64,000 bases of DNA from Erodium maritimum. Lineage: Eukaryota; Streptophyta; Magnoliopsida; Geraniales; Geraniaceae. The stretch is from assembly GCA_963921825.1 (NCBI GenBank), contig OY997592.1, positions 17,921,432-17,985,431 on the forward strand, given 5' to 3'. The notes under the pieces are model-generated. The model did no database searches. It was not told the origin of the DNA and worked only from the letters and a program-made list of their open reading frames with translations. A program made the translations under genes and the position numbers. This document shows, piece after piece, positions 13,016 through 23,530 of the stretch (positions are counted from its first letter, which is position 1; each line of letters starts with the position of its first letter).

Positions 13016-13605
13016 TGTCACGCCCCAAATTCAGTAGAACCGAACCCGGAACGCGAACGTTTAAAACAACAAAACATTTTCAAACCTTTTAAATAAAACG
13101 CTTTAAAACCACCATTTAGTTAATCAAAAATAATAATTTACAACTCAAAAAGTACGTCCCAACAAGAGGACAAAATACAAGGCGTACGTCGCTAGACTCA
13201 AAAGGAAACCCGGACTCCCGCTCCCAGCCCTTCAAGCTTCGAGAGCTCACCTAGTCCGTCCCGCGACCAGTACCTGTAGGAAAAGCAGCTAGGGGTGAGC
13301 ATTCGCTCACCACCACGGATACCAGACTGACTACGACATACTTAGTAGAACATGCCGGAAACAACAACAACAACCCCAAACACCGGGGACTACTATCCCC
13401 AAACTCAAGTATCCCGACTGACACACGACTATTACTTTCCTCAACTGACTCAACACTCGGACACGTACTGTAGACCCAACACAACGATTACGACCTCCTC
13501 CAAGGACACAAAAGATAACCACGCAACACCCAAGATCACAACGGATCGCACACCAAACAAGATCGCAAAGGATCGCACTCCAGCTGCTCAGTAACCCCTG
13601 CCCTT

Positions 13606-13815
13606 TTCCCAACACGACAGTTGGATCAGGCGGCCGACCTGTCGCACTTTTCCCAACACGACGGTTGGATCAGGCTATCGACCTGTCGCACTTTTCCCGA
13701 CCCCAATCGGATAGGCTGTCGACATGTTGCACTTTTCCCAACACGACAGTTGGATCAGGCGGTCGACCTGTCTCACTTTTCCCGACACAAAGTCGGATCA
13801 GGCTGTCGACCTGTC
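13606..13815. repeat. Tandem array, about five units of 41-44 bp
   Basis: Units carry acttttcccaacacgac, then ggatcaggc, then gacctgtcgc, with small changes between copies. The array lies inside the solo-LTR-like element and does not extend beyond it. Confidence 0.85.
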
Positions 13816-13879
13816 ACTCACCAACCCCAAGTAACCACAATCACAATCACAAGCAAAGTTCAACAACAGCAACAACACC

Positions 13880-14330
13880 GGTTCAACACTCCACAGGCAC
13901 TCATGGCCACCCAAGACACCAACGGTAAAACACGGGTTCAACAACCCCACGGGCATTCATGGCCACCCAAAACACCAACGGTAAAACACGGGTTCAACAA
14001 CCCCACGGGCACTCATGGCCACCTAAAACACCAACGGTAAAACACGGGCTCAACAACCTCACGAGCACTCATGGCCACCCAAGACACACCAACAGTAAAG
14101 ACACGGGCTCAACAACCCCACGGGCACTCATGGCCACCCAAGACACACCAACATTAAAGACACGGGCTCAACAACCCCACGGGCACTCATGGCCACCCAA
14201 GACACACCAACAGTAAAGACACGGGCTCAACAACCCCACGGGCACTCATGGCCACCCAAGACACACCAACAGTAAAGACACGGGCTCAACAACCCCACGG
14301 GCACTCATGGCCACCCAAGACACAAACTAA
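13880..14330. repeat. Tandem array, about eight units of 57-59 bp
   Basis: Each unit contains ccccacgggcactcatggcc followed by acccaagacac and a variable spacer ending cacgggct. The last four units are 59 bp and nearly identical, while the first ones are 57-58 bp and more diverged, suggesting directional expansion. Units touch without unique spacers, so this is not a CRISPR array. Confidence 0.9.
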
Positions 14331-16116
14331 CCAAATCAACCTCTGGGCATAATCAAATGCCTCCAGTAATTCTAATATCGATAATTTCACTACTCCTACG
14401 ACACTACTAAGTGTCACATGCATTTGTTTTGTTCGATACGGTCACGTATCATACGACACCACCCGGTGTTGCCTGCCTTTCTATCATTTGATAAACTTAC
14501 TTAACCCACGACACCCAAGTGTCACATGCATTTCTACTGTTAACTTTCCCTAGTTAGGGCCGAGATCCGGCTACTTTTCCCTACCTCGTAACACTTTCCC
14601 CAAAAGCTCACAATCAAGCTCCGGCGTGACCACGATCACTCGCCTAGCTTTCTCTTTCCTCTGTCGGTGGCATGATCTAATAAGAATACAATTTAAAACA
14701 CTTTTAAGCTTGCAGGCATAAACTGAATTTTTATAAATGTGACGCCCAAAAGTAACCCCGACAATTTCGATCACTCCCAAACATCCCAATTACTCGACAT
14801 TGTCGATAATGGACCCGGAAAGGCCTGTTTCGCCCGACCAGGCGAATCTGCCCGGGATTGGAAAACGTCCTTCCGGGGCTCCGAAAATTCCCGTTTTCGT
14901 TTCTACGGTCTTAGAATAATTCAAGGGTTCCTATGCACTCGACGGAATCAATTTCCTACTTCCGAGTAGTTTAATTCACGTTGAAAGTTTCTAAACCCGT
15001 CAATTACAACTTTCACAATTTAATTCCAGAATTCGTTCAGGGTGTGGACTAACTACTTGGGGAACGTCCTAAACCGCCCGAACACGAAAACCCGACCACC
15101 GAGCAAGTGGGCCCCACCTGGCCATTCTTGGTCGAGGGTGGCTAGGGCCGGTTTGAGGCCGGTTCACCATGGTGGTGGCCGGTCCTAGCTCCGGCCAGCC
15201 ACCCCAAGGTCCGGCCAGCCACCCTACACGGTGGCCGGAGCTCCCCCGAGCCTCCGGTCACCGAAAAACGTCCAATCTTCGTCCCAAAACGTCTCCAACG
15301 AACCCCACACCTCAACTCAACCACAAACCACTAGTTTTAACCCAAACCCTAACTTTTAAACTTAACAAAACAAAAAACGGTTAGATGCTCACCGTAGGGA
15401 ATGTCGATGTGAACTCGATTCCTTGATCGTTGAGACGATCCACTGGTTTGATCGACGGGAAATCACCAAACTCCAAACACCCCCTTCTCTTTTCTCTCTT
15501 CTTCTCCTTCGCTTTCTCTTTCTCTCTCTCCCTTTCTTCTTTTTTTTTTGCACAATGGCCGAACCTACAATTTCTTTCCCTTTTAAATTTGTTTCAAACA
15601 CACCACTTTTCCATATTTACAAAACTACCATCAAAGTCTCATCTTTTGTTTTGTCCAATAAACCTAACACCACCACATTGGTGACATGTGGCAAGTGGGT
15701 CCTATCCCTTTTTGAAAATATCTTCTAGATATTTTTCAGTCAGATTCGCGAAATTCACCCGTCTCGGGCCCCGAACAGGCACTTTTTCCAAGAAATTACG
15801 AAACTTCACGGGCTACAAAGAAACGGCTCAACTAAGACCGCTGTGACGACGTCTAAGATTTTTGGATCCAAAACGGACCTCGAACGGACCAAAACGTCGC
15901 TCGGGTGACTTTTCCAACGAAAATTCAACCTTTGCCAAATTGGTCAGAAAGTTTCCCTGAGTCCCCCGGAACTCACTTTGGTCGATATCGGGGTCAACTT
16001 AAGTCCGGTATGACCCTCGGGGTCAAATTTAGGTTCATTAAAGTGTCTGTCCAAAAAATTTAAATTTTCCTGTTTTTCGCCGATTTGACTGGCGTTGACT
16101 GGGAGTGGTTCTTACA

Positions 16117-18255
16117 GGGATCCTCTTTCCACGTACCTCTTTATCATATGTGCGGAGGGTCCATCAAGGTTAATTTCCAGGGTTGAACAAAATGGGAGCA
16201 TTACATGGGTCCGAGTGGCAGCGAGGGCTCCAACAGTTTCTCATTTGTTTTCTTGCCGATGATAGTTTCCTATTTTCTGAGGCATCTAGAAGGGAAGCGG
16301 AGGCGTGGAAGAGAGTCTTGAAGGACTACAAGGAGGCATCGGGTCAAAGAATCAATTTTGAGAAGTCCTCGATAACTTTCAGCCCGAACACAAGGGATGA
16401 TGTCAGAGGGGCCGTGTTGTACATATTGGGGATGCAGGAAGCGACCGACCCGGGGATTTATCTGGGGGTCCCGGCAGTTATGTAAAGGAGCAAGTATAAG
16501 AGCCTATGTTACATAAAATATCGTATTATCAAAAGACTGCAAGGATGGGACGAGTTATATCTGAGTAAGGCAGGCAAAGAAGTTCTTTTAAAAGAGGTGA
16601 TCCAGGCTTTGCCAACTTACACAATGGGGGTGTACTTATTTCCGAGTAACCTTATCAAGGAAATTGAAGTGATTATGAATCGCTACTGGTGGAGCCACGA
16701 TAATAAGTCTGGGAAAGGAATGAGGTGGAAGAAATGGAGTGCATTATGTGAACACCGCTCAAAGGGAGGCCTCAGCTTTAAGTACCTACATGGTTTTAAT
16801 CTAGCTATGCTAGGGAAGCAAGGATGGAGGCTTCTCCAGTACCCACAGAGTTTAGTGGCAAGGGTGTTTAAGGCAAAATACTACCCGAATTCGGAGTTCA
16901 TTGAAGCAGAGCTAAAGGTGGGATGCAGTTATGGATGGAGCAGCATTATGGCTGGTCAAACCGTAGTACGAATGGGAGCTAGACGACGTATAGAGGAAGG
17001 GCTGGGTATACCCCTATCAGACCCGTATTGGGCGCCTGTTGAACCCTCTAGCCAGCACGCAGACACTAGTATGTTGGGGGGAGAGCCAGTGGCCTCGTTA
17101 ATGACGGCCGACAGGGCACAGTGGGACACGGCCCGAGTACGAGCGGTGCTACCGGTTCGTCTAGCAGAAGCGGTGGAGTCAACTCCCCTCACCCCTACTC
17201 GCAGTCAATTACGCTTGTATTGGTGGGGAGCACGGGATGGTGAGTATAAAGTCTGGGAGGCATATAAGGCGCTGATTCGAAATAGCGGGAGATGGAGCAT
17301 CACACCGGGGGACGAGTTTTGGACCTCGATGTGGAAACTTCAGGTTCCGCATAAGGTGAAACACCTAGTGTGGCGTATATGCTCAGGTTCACTACCGACG
17401 AAGGTAAATTTGAAAGCAAGATGGGTTGATATACAAATTGACTGTGATGTGTGTAACCTTCCGGAGACAGAAGAACATGTATTATTTACATGTAAGGAAG
17501 CAATTGAGCTTTGGAGGAGAAGAGGCGAGACAGGGTCGGGGGTTGGAGTGAGCCCGAAGGACTGGTTGAGTGCCCAATTGTAGAATGGACCAAGGGATAG
17601 GGTGGAGAGCATAGTGATGTTGTGGTGGGCGTTATGGTATGGGAGGAATAAGAGGGTCTAGGAGCAAAAGCAGAGCTCGGCAGTGGGCATGGAAACAATG
17701 GCAGCCACCTTACTTACTGACTGGAGAACAGCCCACGAGAAGAAGGAAAAAAGACCACACCCGAGAGCATCGTGGAAGCCACCAGTGGAGGGAGAAGTGA
17801 AAGTCAATTTAGACGGGGCTATGGGCGGGAATGGAGGGGGTTGCGGAGACATGGTGTGTCGAGACTTGAATGGGGAGGTGATCAATGCTAACTGCTTCGT
17901 CTTCGCAGGAGCCAGGGACCCTGAGCTGGTTGAGGCTTCAACACTACGAGAAGCGTTGAAATGGATACAGGAGGTGGGCCAGACCCAAGGGCTCATTGAA
18001 TCCGACTGTCTAGGAATGGTACAGGCAGTCCTGAGTGATTTGGCTATGGTGTCCCCTTTCGGGGATGTTATAACCGAATGCAGGGGGTTACTGAGCCGTT
18101 TGGGGGGGTTTAAATTACAATTTGTAAGAAGAGAAGCAAACGGGGTAGCCCATTGTTCAGCTAAAAATGCCCTGATTTGGGAGCATTATGATTGGCAAGT
18201 TGAGGCAATACCGGATGTACTGTTATCTGTTCTGAACAGCGATTTGCTGCAATAA
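16117..18255 (+). pseudogene. LINE-B ORF2, 3' part: RT palm, zinc-binding region and RNase H
   Basis: Resumes the RT after the nested insertion with PLSTYLFIICAEG, and reaches the catalytic FLADDSFLFSEAS near 16254. The thumb and connection region follows, with a stop near 16482. The zf-RVT-like region is at about 17330-17510 (HKVKHLVWRICSGSLPTK, CDVCNLPETEEHVLFTC). The last 150 residues (17790-18230) are an RNase H of the RVT_3 type with all three acidic positions visible in VNLDGA, ELVEAST and ESDCLG. The ORF ends at 18255, only 25 bases before the A-tail. LINE-A lacks this RNase H, so the two LINEs belong to different plant L1 lineages. Confidence 0.88.
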
Positions 18256-18489
18256 TAAAGTACATTCAAGTTTCAAAAAAACATTAAAAATATTAATATC
18301 TCATAAAAAATAATAAATGACTACTTATTACCAAATGTGACGCCTAGATTTCATATTTTAAACATGTTGTAAAACACTTTCTTTGTCAATACAATCAACA
18401 ATATATTTCTTGATGTATACGATTATACTATCACTCATCCGTTGGTCTACCATTCGATTTCTGAACTGAGTCTGCATGATATTCATAAG

Positions 18490-18790
18490 AGAAAATACTA
18501 AGGGTGTTATTCATACCAATACTACTTGATGGAGTCCTCTTTGCCATTGAATTGATCCATTATATCAAAAAAAAAATTGAGAAAGAGGTTCCTTCTATAA
18601 AGCTAGATTTTGAAAAGGCATATGACAAAGTGAGTTTGTACTATATCAAACACATAATGGTAAAAATGAGTTTTGGGGTAAGGTGGATAAGATGGATGTT
18701 GAGAGGTTTCAATGGTTATATCCGAGTTCTTATTAATAGTTCTCGAAGTGTTGACTTTCCAATGTTTAATGGGCTCAAGTAACGTTGTCT
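18490..18790 (+). pseudogene. LINE-C reverse transcriptase fragment, first piece
   Basis: An open stretch reads LLDGVLFAIELIHYIKKK, then KLDFEKAYDKVSLYYI, then MVKMSFGVRWIRWML and VLINSSRSVDFPMFNGLK. These are consecutive L1-type RT blocks ending just before the RQG motif. The match picks up again at about 21500, so this fragment was split by a later insertion. Confidence 0.75.
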
Positions 18791-19414
18791 ATGGATGGGC
18801 TATCCATCCATTTATTGATTATGGAAAGCCATCCATTACACAACGTGTTAGAGTTTATATATCCGTAAACCATCCATTTAACCTCATGGTGAATGGGTTT
18901 TTCTATCATGGATAATGGTTGGTTGAGCGGATTAACCCGTTCTGCCCATTTAGTAAGTTGTTTTGATAACTTATGAGCTATTGAACTACTTTACTATTTT
19001 AAAAAGAGCTTAATTTTAGTTTAAACTTGGTCTCATAATTCCTAATTGACAACCATTAGTTTGATAAGACTTCCAATGATAAAGTTTACAAACAATTCAA
19101 AAATTACATTTATTGAAAGTTACATAGAATCATGTAAACTTGTTTAAATATGGTATAACGAATGTCTCATGCTACTTCATATTGAAGTAAAATATGTAGC
19201 GCTTTTCATCTACACTGCATAGTAAAAATTAGTTACGATTAGAATGAAAATCAAACAAGGTCTTGATCTTTTGATCATAGAAAATTTAAGAAAACTATAT
19301 GAATTACTACAAGTTCAAAATTTTGGAACATGTTAATATGCATTCGTTACTTACTAACACTTCCACTTACAAAATTCTACAATGTTTTTTTGTATATATA
19401 AATGCGAGTAAAAA
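18791..19414. other. Interval inside the split LINE-C; possible DNA-transposon end
   Basis: No gene seen. Short repeats of ccatccat and ggatgggctatccatcc cluster at 18795-18915, and a tggatggatgg motif recurs near 21360 on the other side of the ORF1-only element. This could be the subterminal region of a DNA transposon that split LINE-C, but I could not define terminal inverted repeats. Confidence 0.3.
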
Positions 19415-19692
19415 AATTAAGAATAATATATAATGTGTGATACAGCTTGAAACTAAAAAGGGTTTCCATGCCTCCCGTTCTCCGGTCGAAGGTACTTCGG
19501 CAAGGAGCTCGCCGGAAAAACGAGGATCTCCGGAACAGAGATGAACTCCCTTTTTTTGGTTTTTGCACAGAGCTTTTTACTTTATACGAAGTGTACCGAT
19601 CCTTCTCAGTGAGCCCTTCGTTGTCTAAGGTGAAGAAGGGTGAGACTGGTCGGAGGAAGCCCGGCAAAGCTGAACCGCGCCCGTAAATAGCC

Positions 19693-20418
19693 ATGGCCGG
19701 TAAAGCTATACCTCGTCGGACACAAGCTGCGACGCCGGTGGGAGTGGGAAGAGAGATTAAGCCTGATGGGTTAGAGCCTTCTGGTGAGGTCGAGCCTGTT
19801 GGGTTAGAGCCATCTGGTTCTGCGAAGGTGGCTTCAACGACCTCTGTTTTACATCCATCGAAACAGAGCGTAGCGTCAACACGTTTTGATTACAGTGAAT
19901 CGGAGATTTACATTCGAAATCTTCCGTATGCGTCGTCGGAGGAATGGATTAGAGGAACTTTCTCAGCTTTTGGTGAAATCGAGTCTCTATCTCTTCCTAA
20001 AAAGACAAATCGCTCTGGTCAAGCCTTTTGGTTCGTCCATTTCTCTTCGGCGGCAGCAGCCTACCAGGCAATTGAGACGTTTAACGGGTTCAAGGTCAAT
20101 GGCTACGTGTTGTTTGTAGCCTTTTCCCGACGTAAGATCTGTAGTCCTGACGTGTCGGCGTGTTGTCCGGCTGTGGAAGTAAAACAGAGCGTATGCTCTG
20201 TTTTAGGTGAAACTCGTTCGTCGGGTACTGAGGGGGGTAATCAGCATTCAGTTGCCACAAGAGTGATTACTAAAGCATTTTCCGTTCATCATGAGGCGAC
20301 GCAGGGATTCAGATTGAATGGGAGGGATTTCAGGTCCGGTTGGGCATGGCGTCCCTGCCGGATTCCGGCGATCTGTCCAGTCGGCTTTTTGACCTTCTCG
20401 CGTCGAATCCGGAGTTGA
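19693..20418 (+). CDS. RRM protein of ORF1-only retroposon 1, N-terminal frame
   Basis: 241 codons from ATG 19693, the first in-frame ATG after the GC-rich leader. An RRM spans residues about 71-150, with IYIRNL as RNP2 and GQAFWFVHF as RNP1. The N-terminal 70 residues contain a short duplicated phrase (VEPVGLEPSG and a near copy). The last 25-30 codons overlap the next frame, and the better continuation is there; this frame ends in an unconvincing tail. That points to a frameshift in a once single ORF1 of about 480 codons. The product would be an RNA-binding ORF1 protein, not a host splicing factor, because the TSD and tail place it in a retroposon. Confidence 0.6.
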   Translation: MAGKAIPRRTQAATPVGVGREIKPDGLEPSGEVEPVGLEPSGSAKVASTTSVLHPSKQSVASTRFDYSESEIYIRNLPYASSEEWIRGTFSAFGEIESLSLPKKTNRSGQAFWFVHFSSAAAAYQAIETFNGFKVNGYVLFVAFSRRKICSPDVSACCPAVEVKQSVCSVLGETRSSGTEGGNQHSVATRVITKAFSVHHEATQGFRLNGRDFRSGWAWRPCRIPAICPVGFLTFSRRIRS

Positions 20419-21152
20419 TCGTTGCGTCCATGGATCATGGGATTGTGAAATCTCTCAAATTGATTTCAAACGACCGTGATTGTAGGGATCTGACAAACGC
20501 GATCCTTCCCCCTTTCGACGGTGATCAGATTGAAGATGATGATGTTGTTGGGCTTGCACAACCACGCCCGGTAGTAGGTGCAGTTGGGCTGCCCAGCAAG
20601 GACCCTTGTTTGTTAGATATATTCAAACGCATTGGCGATGATTTGGACCCGAAAGAGGGCTCGGATGAACTCAAAGTTGTAGAGGGGCCGCGTGGAACGC
20701 AAGCCCAAGAGTTGTCTGAGACTGAATCACCTGCGTTGGTGAATGACAGAGGAATCCTTGTGGAACAAGACAAAAGTCCGTGGAAAGATATTCTGTTGAG
20801 TAAACCAAGTATTCTCGTCGAGGTTCCAAGGAAACGAGGTCGTCCAAAAAAAGGACAGCCAAAAAAGACAGTTCCTCCAACTTTTTTTTACCAGACAAGA
20901 GCCAAAACATCGGCTGAAGCGGGAAGTTTCACCATTGACATTGCTAAACAAGGTAAAGATAGTTCGTGGAGTTTTAGCAAGCGATTTGTGAAAAGGGCTG
21001 CTTCCCCAATTGTTGAATCCCCACAGCATGTTGGGGTTGAGGAGGATGTCGAGGATAGCGAGGGTGAGTTTATTCCGGAAGTATCTTCGGGAAATTCTAT
21101 TCCTGTGTCGGTTTCAAACCGATTTCTCTGCTTGAATTCGGATAGGAAGTAA
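20340..21152 (+). CDS. C-terminal frame of ORF1-only retroposon 1, with AT-hook-like basic motif
   Basis: 270 codons, overlapping the upstream RRM frame by 79 bases and shifted by one base. A real start is doubtful; it reads best as the C-terminal part of ORF1. It is acidic in the middle, then has PRKRGRPKKGQPKK near residue 163, an AT-hook-like or nuclear-localisation motif, followed by a Ser/Glu-rich tail ending LNSDRK. No RT or endonuclease motif is present. The frame is open for 0.8 kb, which suggests either recent loss of function or a tolerated shift. I recognise no host homologue. Confidence 0.5.
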   Translation: MGMASLPDSGDLSSRLFDLLASNPELIVASMDHGIVKSLKLISNDRDCRDLTNAILPPFDGDQIEDDDVVGLAQPRPVVGAVGLPSKDPCLLDIFKRIGDDLDPKEGSDELKVVEGPRGTQAQELSETESPALVNDRGILVEQDKSPWKDILLSKPSILVEVPRKRGRPKKGQPKKTVPPTFFYQTRAKTSAEAGSFTIDIAKQGKDSSWSFSKRFVKRAASPIVESPQHVGVEEDVEDSEGEFIPEVSSGNSIPVSVSNRFLCLNSDRK

Positions 21153-21320
21153 GCAAGGTTGTTTGCTTTCCTATTTTGTATTTGTTTTTAGTTCGTGACT
21201 TGATTGTTTCGGTTTGGGGAAAAGATCCTCTTAAGGATCGTTTTTCTCACATCGTTTTACGTACTTGTAGGACGTTTGCCTAATAAAACTTTTTCGCTTA
21301 TCTAAAAAGAATTAAGAATA

Positions 21321-21499
21321 CATGTAAATATATATAGGTGAACTATTAGATTTATACTTGGATGGATGGAAAGGGTTTTCCATGGATTGAAGACTAAGAA
21401 ACCATGTATCGTACCGTTAGCTCCAGGATTTCGCTTTTTAAATTTGTAACACATACCATTGTACCACGAATTAAACTCTATGGCATAATGATGCAGGTG
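21321..21499. other. Short interval between ORF1-only retroposon 1 and LINE-C
   Basis: AT-rich, with tggatggatgg near 21360 echoing the repeats at 18795-18915. Nothing else seen. Confidence 0.3.
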
Positions 21500-21920
21500 G
21501 ATTAGAGGATGGGACGGTTGCCCTATTTATCCTCTAATTTTTACCGTTGCAACTGATGGTCTCAATTTGGTTTGGTTGATGGGGAAAGAAAAAGAAAAAT
21601 CAATGGGATAAGGTTTGGAGATTTTAAACCTTCCATCTCTCATGTATAATATATAGATGACATTATCTTGTTTACTGAAAGAGGAAGAGTGGAGATTGAG
21701 AATGTTAACAGTACTTTGAAAGGATTCAAATGAGCTATGGGATAAAGTTTAATTTTGCATTGTCCAAAATTTACTTGTTTATGAGGAGATGGTATATGAT
21801 ATTTGAGATTATGCTCATGCTTCACTATCGATACCCTATTTAGGGTTTCATATAGTAGAAAATCTCAGACTCATTAGTACTTAGGATTCTGTATATCCAA
21901 ATTCAAAAAGTTTATATCTT
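21500..21920 (+). pseudogene. LINE-C reverse transcriptase fragment, second piece
   Basis: Reads GCPIYPLIFTVATDGLN, then near 21640-21680 a degenerate DDIILFTE (the FADD motif with the first residues changed), and ENVNSTLKGFK. These blocks follow directly after those of the first piece (18490-18790). The right end near 21920 is abrupt. Confidence 0.65.
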
Positions 21921-21924
21921 TTTG

Positions 21925-22290
21925 GTAGTGTTAGAATACAATTGAAATTGAGCCTTCAACTATCAGCTTAAGCTTTTAATTTAGTTGATTCTTTAACATG
22001 ATATCATAACTTTGCTTTGTTTTCTTTTTTTTTTCTCTTGGCTCCTACGATCAAGTTGCAGATGTTCTCACGTCTCCTCCAATTTCTTGTTTTTCCTATG
22101 TGAATCTACTTCTACTTGTAAACCGAGTCACCAATCTACACCTTCTTACCAATCGGCCCCTCTACATTCCTTTTTCTCACCGTGCATTGAAATTATTACC
22201 ACAATGTCCCTTGATCCCACTCATCATGGAATGATGGTACTCTGTATCTGTATTATGCAGGAATTTGATGCATAATTTCCTTTTTGATTC
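21925..22290 (+). mobile_element. Ty1/copia-like LTR-element remnant
   Basis: About 75 bases starting tgttagaatac and ending tttaaca look like a short LTR, followed by a primer-site-like tgatatcataac. Further on, tcaagttgcagatgttct could encode QVADVL, the end of a copia-type RNase H. The piece is a fossil with most internal parts missing. Confidence 0.4.
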
Positions 22291-22318
22291 ATATCTGTCT
22301 TTGTATCTTATTGTTTCG

Positions 22319-23090
22319 TTTTTTATCAGAGAGAAGAAAATGCATTAAAATGAGGAGGCATGGATCTTGGGATGGGAACTACACCCCTAAACCAAAGTCC
22401 AACAAGAAATCTAATAGAAAAACAAAAAGCAACAACAAGCTAAAATAAGAGCAAAAGCACCCCGGTCCTCCCCAAGCACCTGAGACCCATCAGACTAGCG
22501 AATAATGCTTCAGGGGGCCGCCTTGGGTAGCCTCGGTCGGACTAGTGAACAGTACTACAGGGGACTGCACGGGTGAATCCTTTTGCCTCAGAAAGGCTAA
22601 GTAATTTGCGCCCCTCCACCCAATAAATGGTTGGATCATCCCCATTTGCGACCTCAGAACAAGTACTCACTGGACCTGACCAAGGAAAGAAGCCCCAAGA
22701 TGACCACTGGACAAGTACTCACCAGCCCTAACATGAGAGGAGGTAGGCACCTGAACGGACCGGGGAACTAGTTGCAAAACTCCTCAAACATAGAATCACA
22801 GCTCAACAATTCATAGTCAACACAACACTCAGAGACTCGATCCACTCGAGGAGACTAAATTGATGGCCGGTCGACCTCAGGGTGGAAAACGATCCATGCT
22901 GAACCCTGGCGAGAAGGATATTAGGCTCGATAGTAGGAGACCCAGAGAAGACGTGGCGACGATTCCTCTCAATCCAGATATGTCACAAACACAACAACAT
23001 AATACAACTCCACTCGGACTTCAACCACCACACCCCCAACAAAGACAACCACGATTCCAGAAAGGGTGACTACACTAACGATAAAACATT
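22319..23090 (-). mobile_element. 5'-truncated LINE 3' fragment, minus strand
   Basis: Begins on the plus strand with a T-run and ttttttatcagagagaag, the reverse complement of a LINE end of the ...ctgataaaaaa type. The rest shows no open frame. The right limit is uncertain. Confidence 0.4.
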
Positions 23091-23094
23091 CACG

Positions 23095-23239
23095 ACACCG
23101 CAACCAAGCCATGATAGTTTCGGTTCATAGGTTTGTTTTAAGGAATGGTCCTCATTGTATTTTAGAGAGGATAAATCCTCTTGTACATGTCTTTATTTCA
23201 AAGACCTAGATCATCAATCTACTTGCTATTCAAAAAAAA
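23095..23239 (+). mobile_element. LINE 3' end fragment, plus strand
   Basis: Ends in ctattcaaaaaaaa at 23232-23239. A perfect hairpin, AGAGGAT/ATCCTCT, lies at 23166-23181, about 50 bases before the tail, as in other LINE ends here. The 5' limit is a guess. Confidence 0.4.
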
Positions 23240-23530
23240 TTAAGGTAAGGAGAAAACATAGGCACAACCTGAAGGATTTCGACCTGAAGAAGTTGGTGAT
23301 GATGCCGTACAACTAGATCTAAACAAGTTGACGAAAGACCCATACAACCTGAACATGAAATTTGGAGGGTGTACTTCTAAAAGAAACTGATAGGAAACTT
23401 TCATTTTCATGATATCAGATATCTTATCATGCCACACACGACCTAATCAGCTAATACTAAGGTTTCCCCCTCATTTCCTCTCTACGGCCTCCCTTGCAAC
23501 CATATCACTACTTCCGAAGCTTTCTATCGC

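Larger units (their letters stand above)
13016..16116. mobile_element. Solo-LTR-like element, 3.1 kb, nested in LINE-B
   Basis: The insertion starts tgtcacgcccc and ends ggttcttaca, so its termini are TG...CA, and it is flanked by a perfect 5-bp TSD, gggat (13011-13015 and 16117-16121). Removing it restores a continuous RT motif in LINE-B. No retroviral-type coding region or internal LTR pair is visible, so a long solo LTR is the simplest reading; a non-coding LTR-type derivative is possible. It contains two tandem arrays and a GC-rich middle. The superfamily is not resolved. It is younger than LINE-B. Confidence 0.8.
9553..18280 (+). mobile_element. LINE-B: L1-like retrotransposon with CCHC ORF1 and RNase H, split by an LTR insertion
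   Basis: A complete but decayed LINE flanked by a 12-bp TSD, acattaaaaata, at 9541-9552 and 18281-18292. It has a 215-bp 5' UTR, ORF1 with a DUF4283-like region and a CCHC knuckle, ORF2 with endonuclease, RT, zinc-binding region and RNase H, and an almost absent 3' UTR (about 25 bases plus a short A-tail). A 3.1-kb element sits in the RT at 13016-16116. Without it LINE-B is about 5.6 kb. It carries multiple stops and frameshifts, so it is older than LINE-A. Confidence 0.9.
19426..21309 (+). mobile_element. ORF1-only retroposon 1 (RRM type), 1.9 kb
   Basis: A retroposon with a GC-rich 5' UTR, an RRM-containing coding region, a 157-base 3' UTR and a short A-rich tail. An 11-bp TSD, aattaagaata, flanks it at 19415-19425 and 21310-21320. 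No endonuclease or RT sequence lies between the coding region and the tail. A hairpin GATCCT/AGGATC lies at 21224-21239, about 65 bases before the end. The RRM and low-complexity layout is like ORF1 of LINE-A, so it is probably a non-autonomous derivative mobilised by a related LINE. The alternative is a LINE that lost ORF2 by one internal deletion. Confidence 0.7.

Noticed and set aside
13880-14330. Regular repeats resembling a CRISPR array
   Set aside because: Units are directly adjacent without unique spacers, lie inside an LTR-type element, and the genome is a plant.
14739-16116. Second start, tgtgacgccc, inside the solo LTR as a possible separate LTR
   Set aside because: The following sequence does not match that after 13016, the base before it is not a CA end, and the perfect TSD belongs to 13016-16116.
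18336-18480. tgtgacgcctag as an LTR start
   Set aside because: Similarity to the LTR at 13016 ends after about ten bases and no second end or TSD is seen.
19693-21152. Host RRM gene
   Set aside because: The region lies between an 11-bp TSD and an A-rich tail with a LINE-like hairpin, and the layout follows the ORF1 of RRM-type LINEs.
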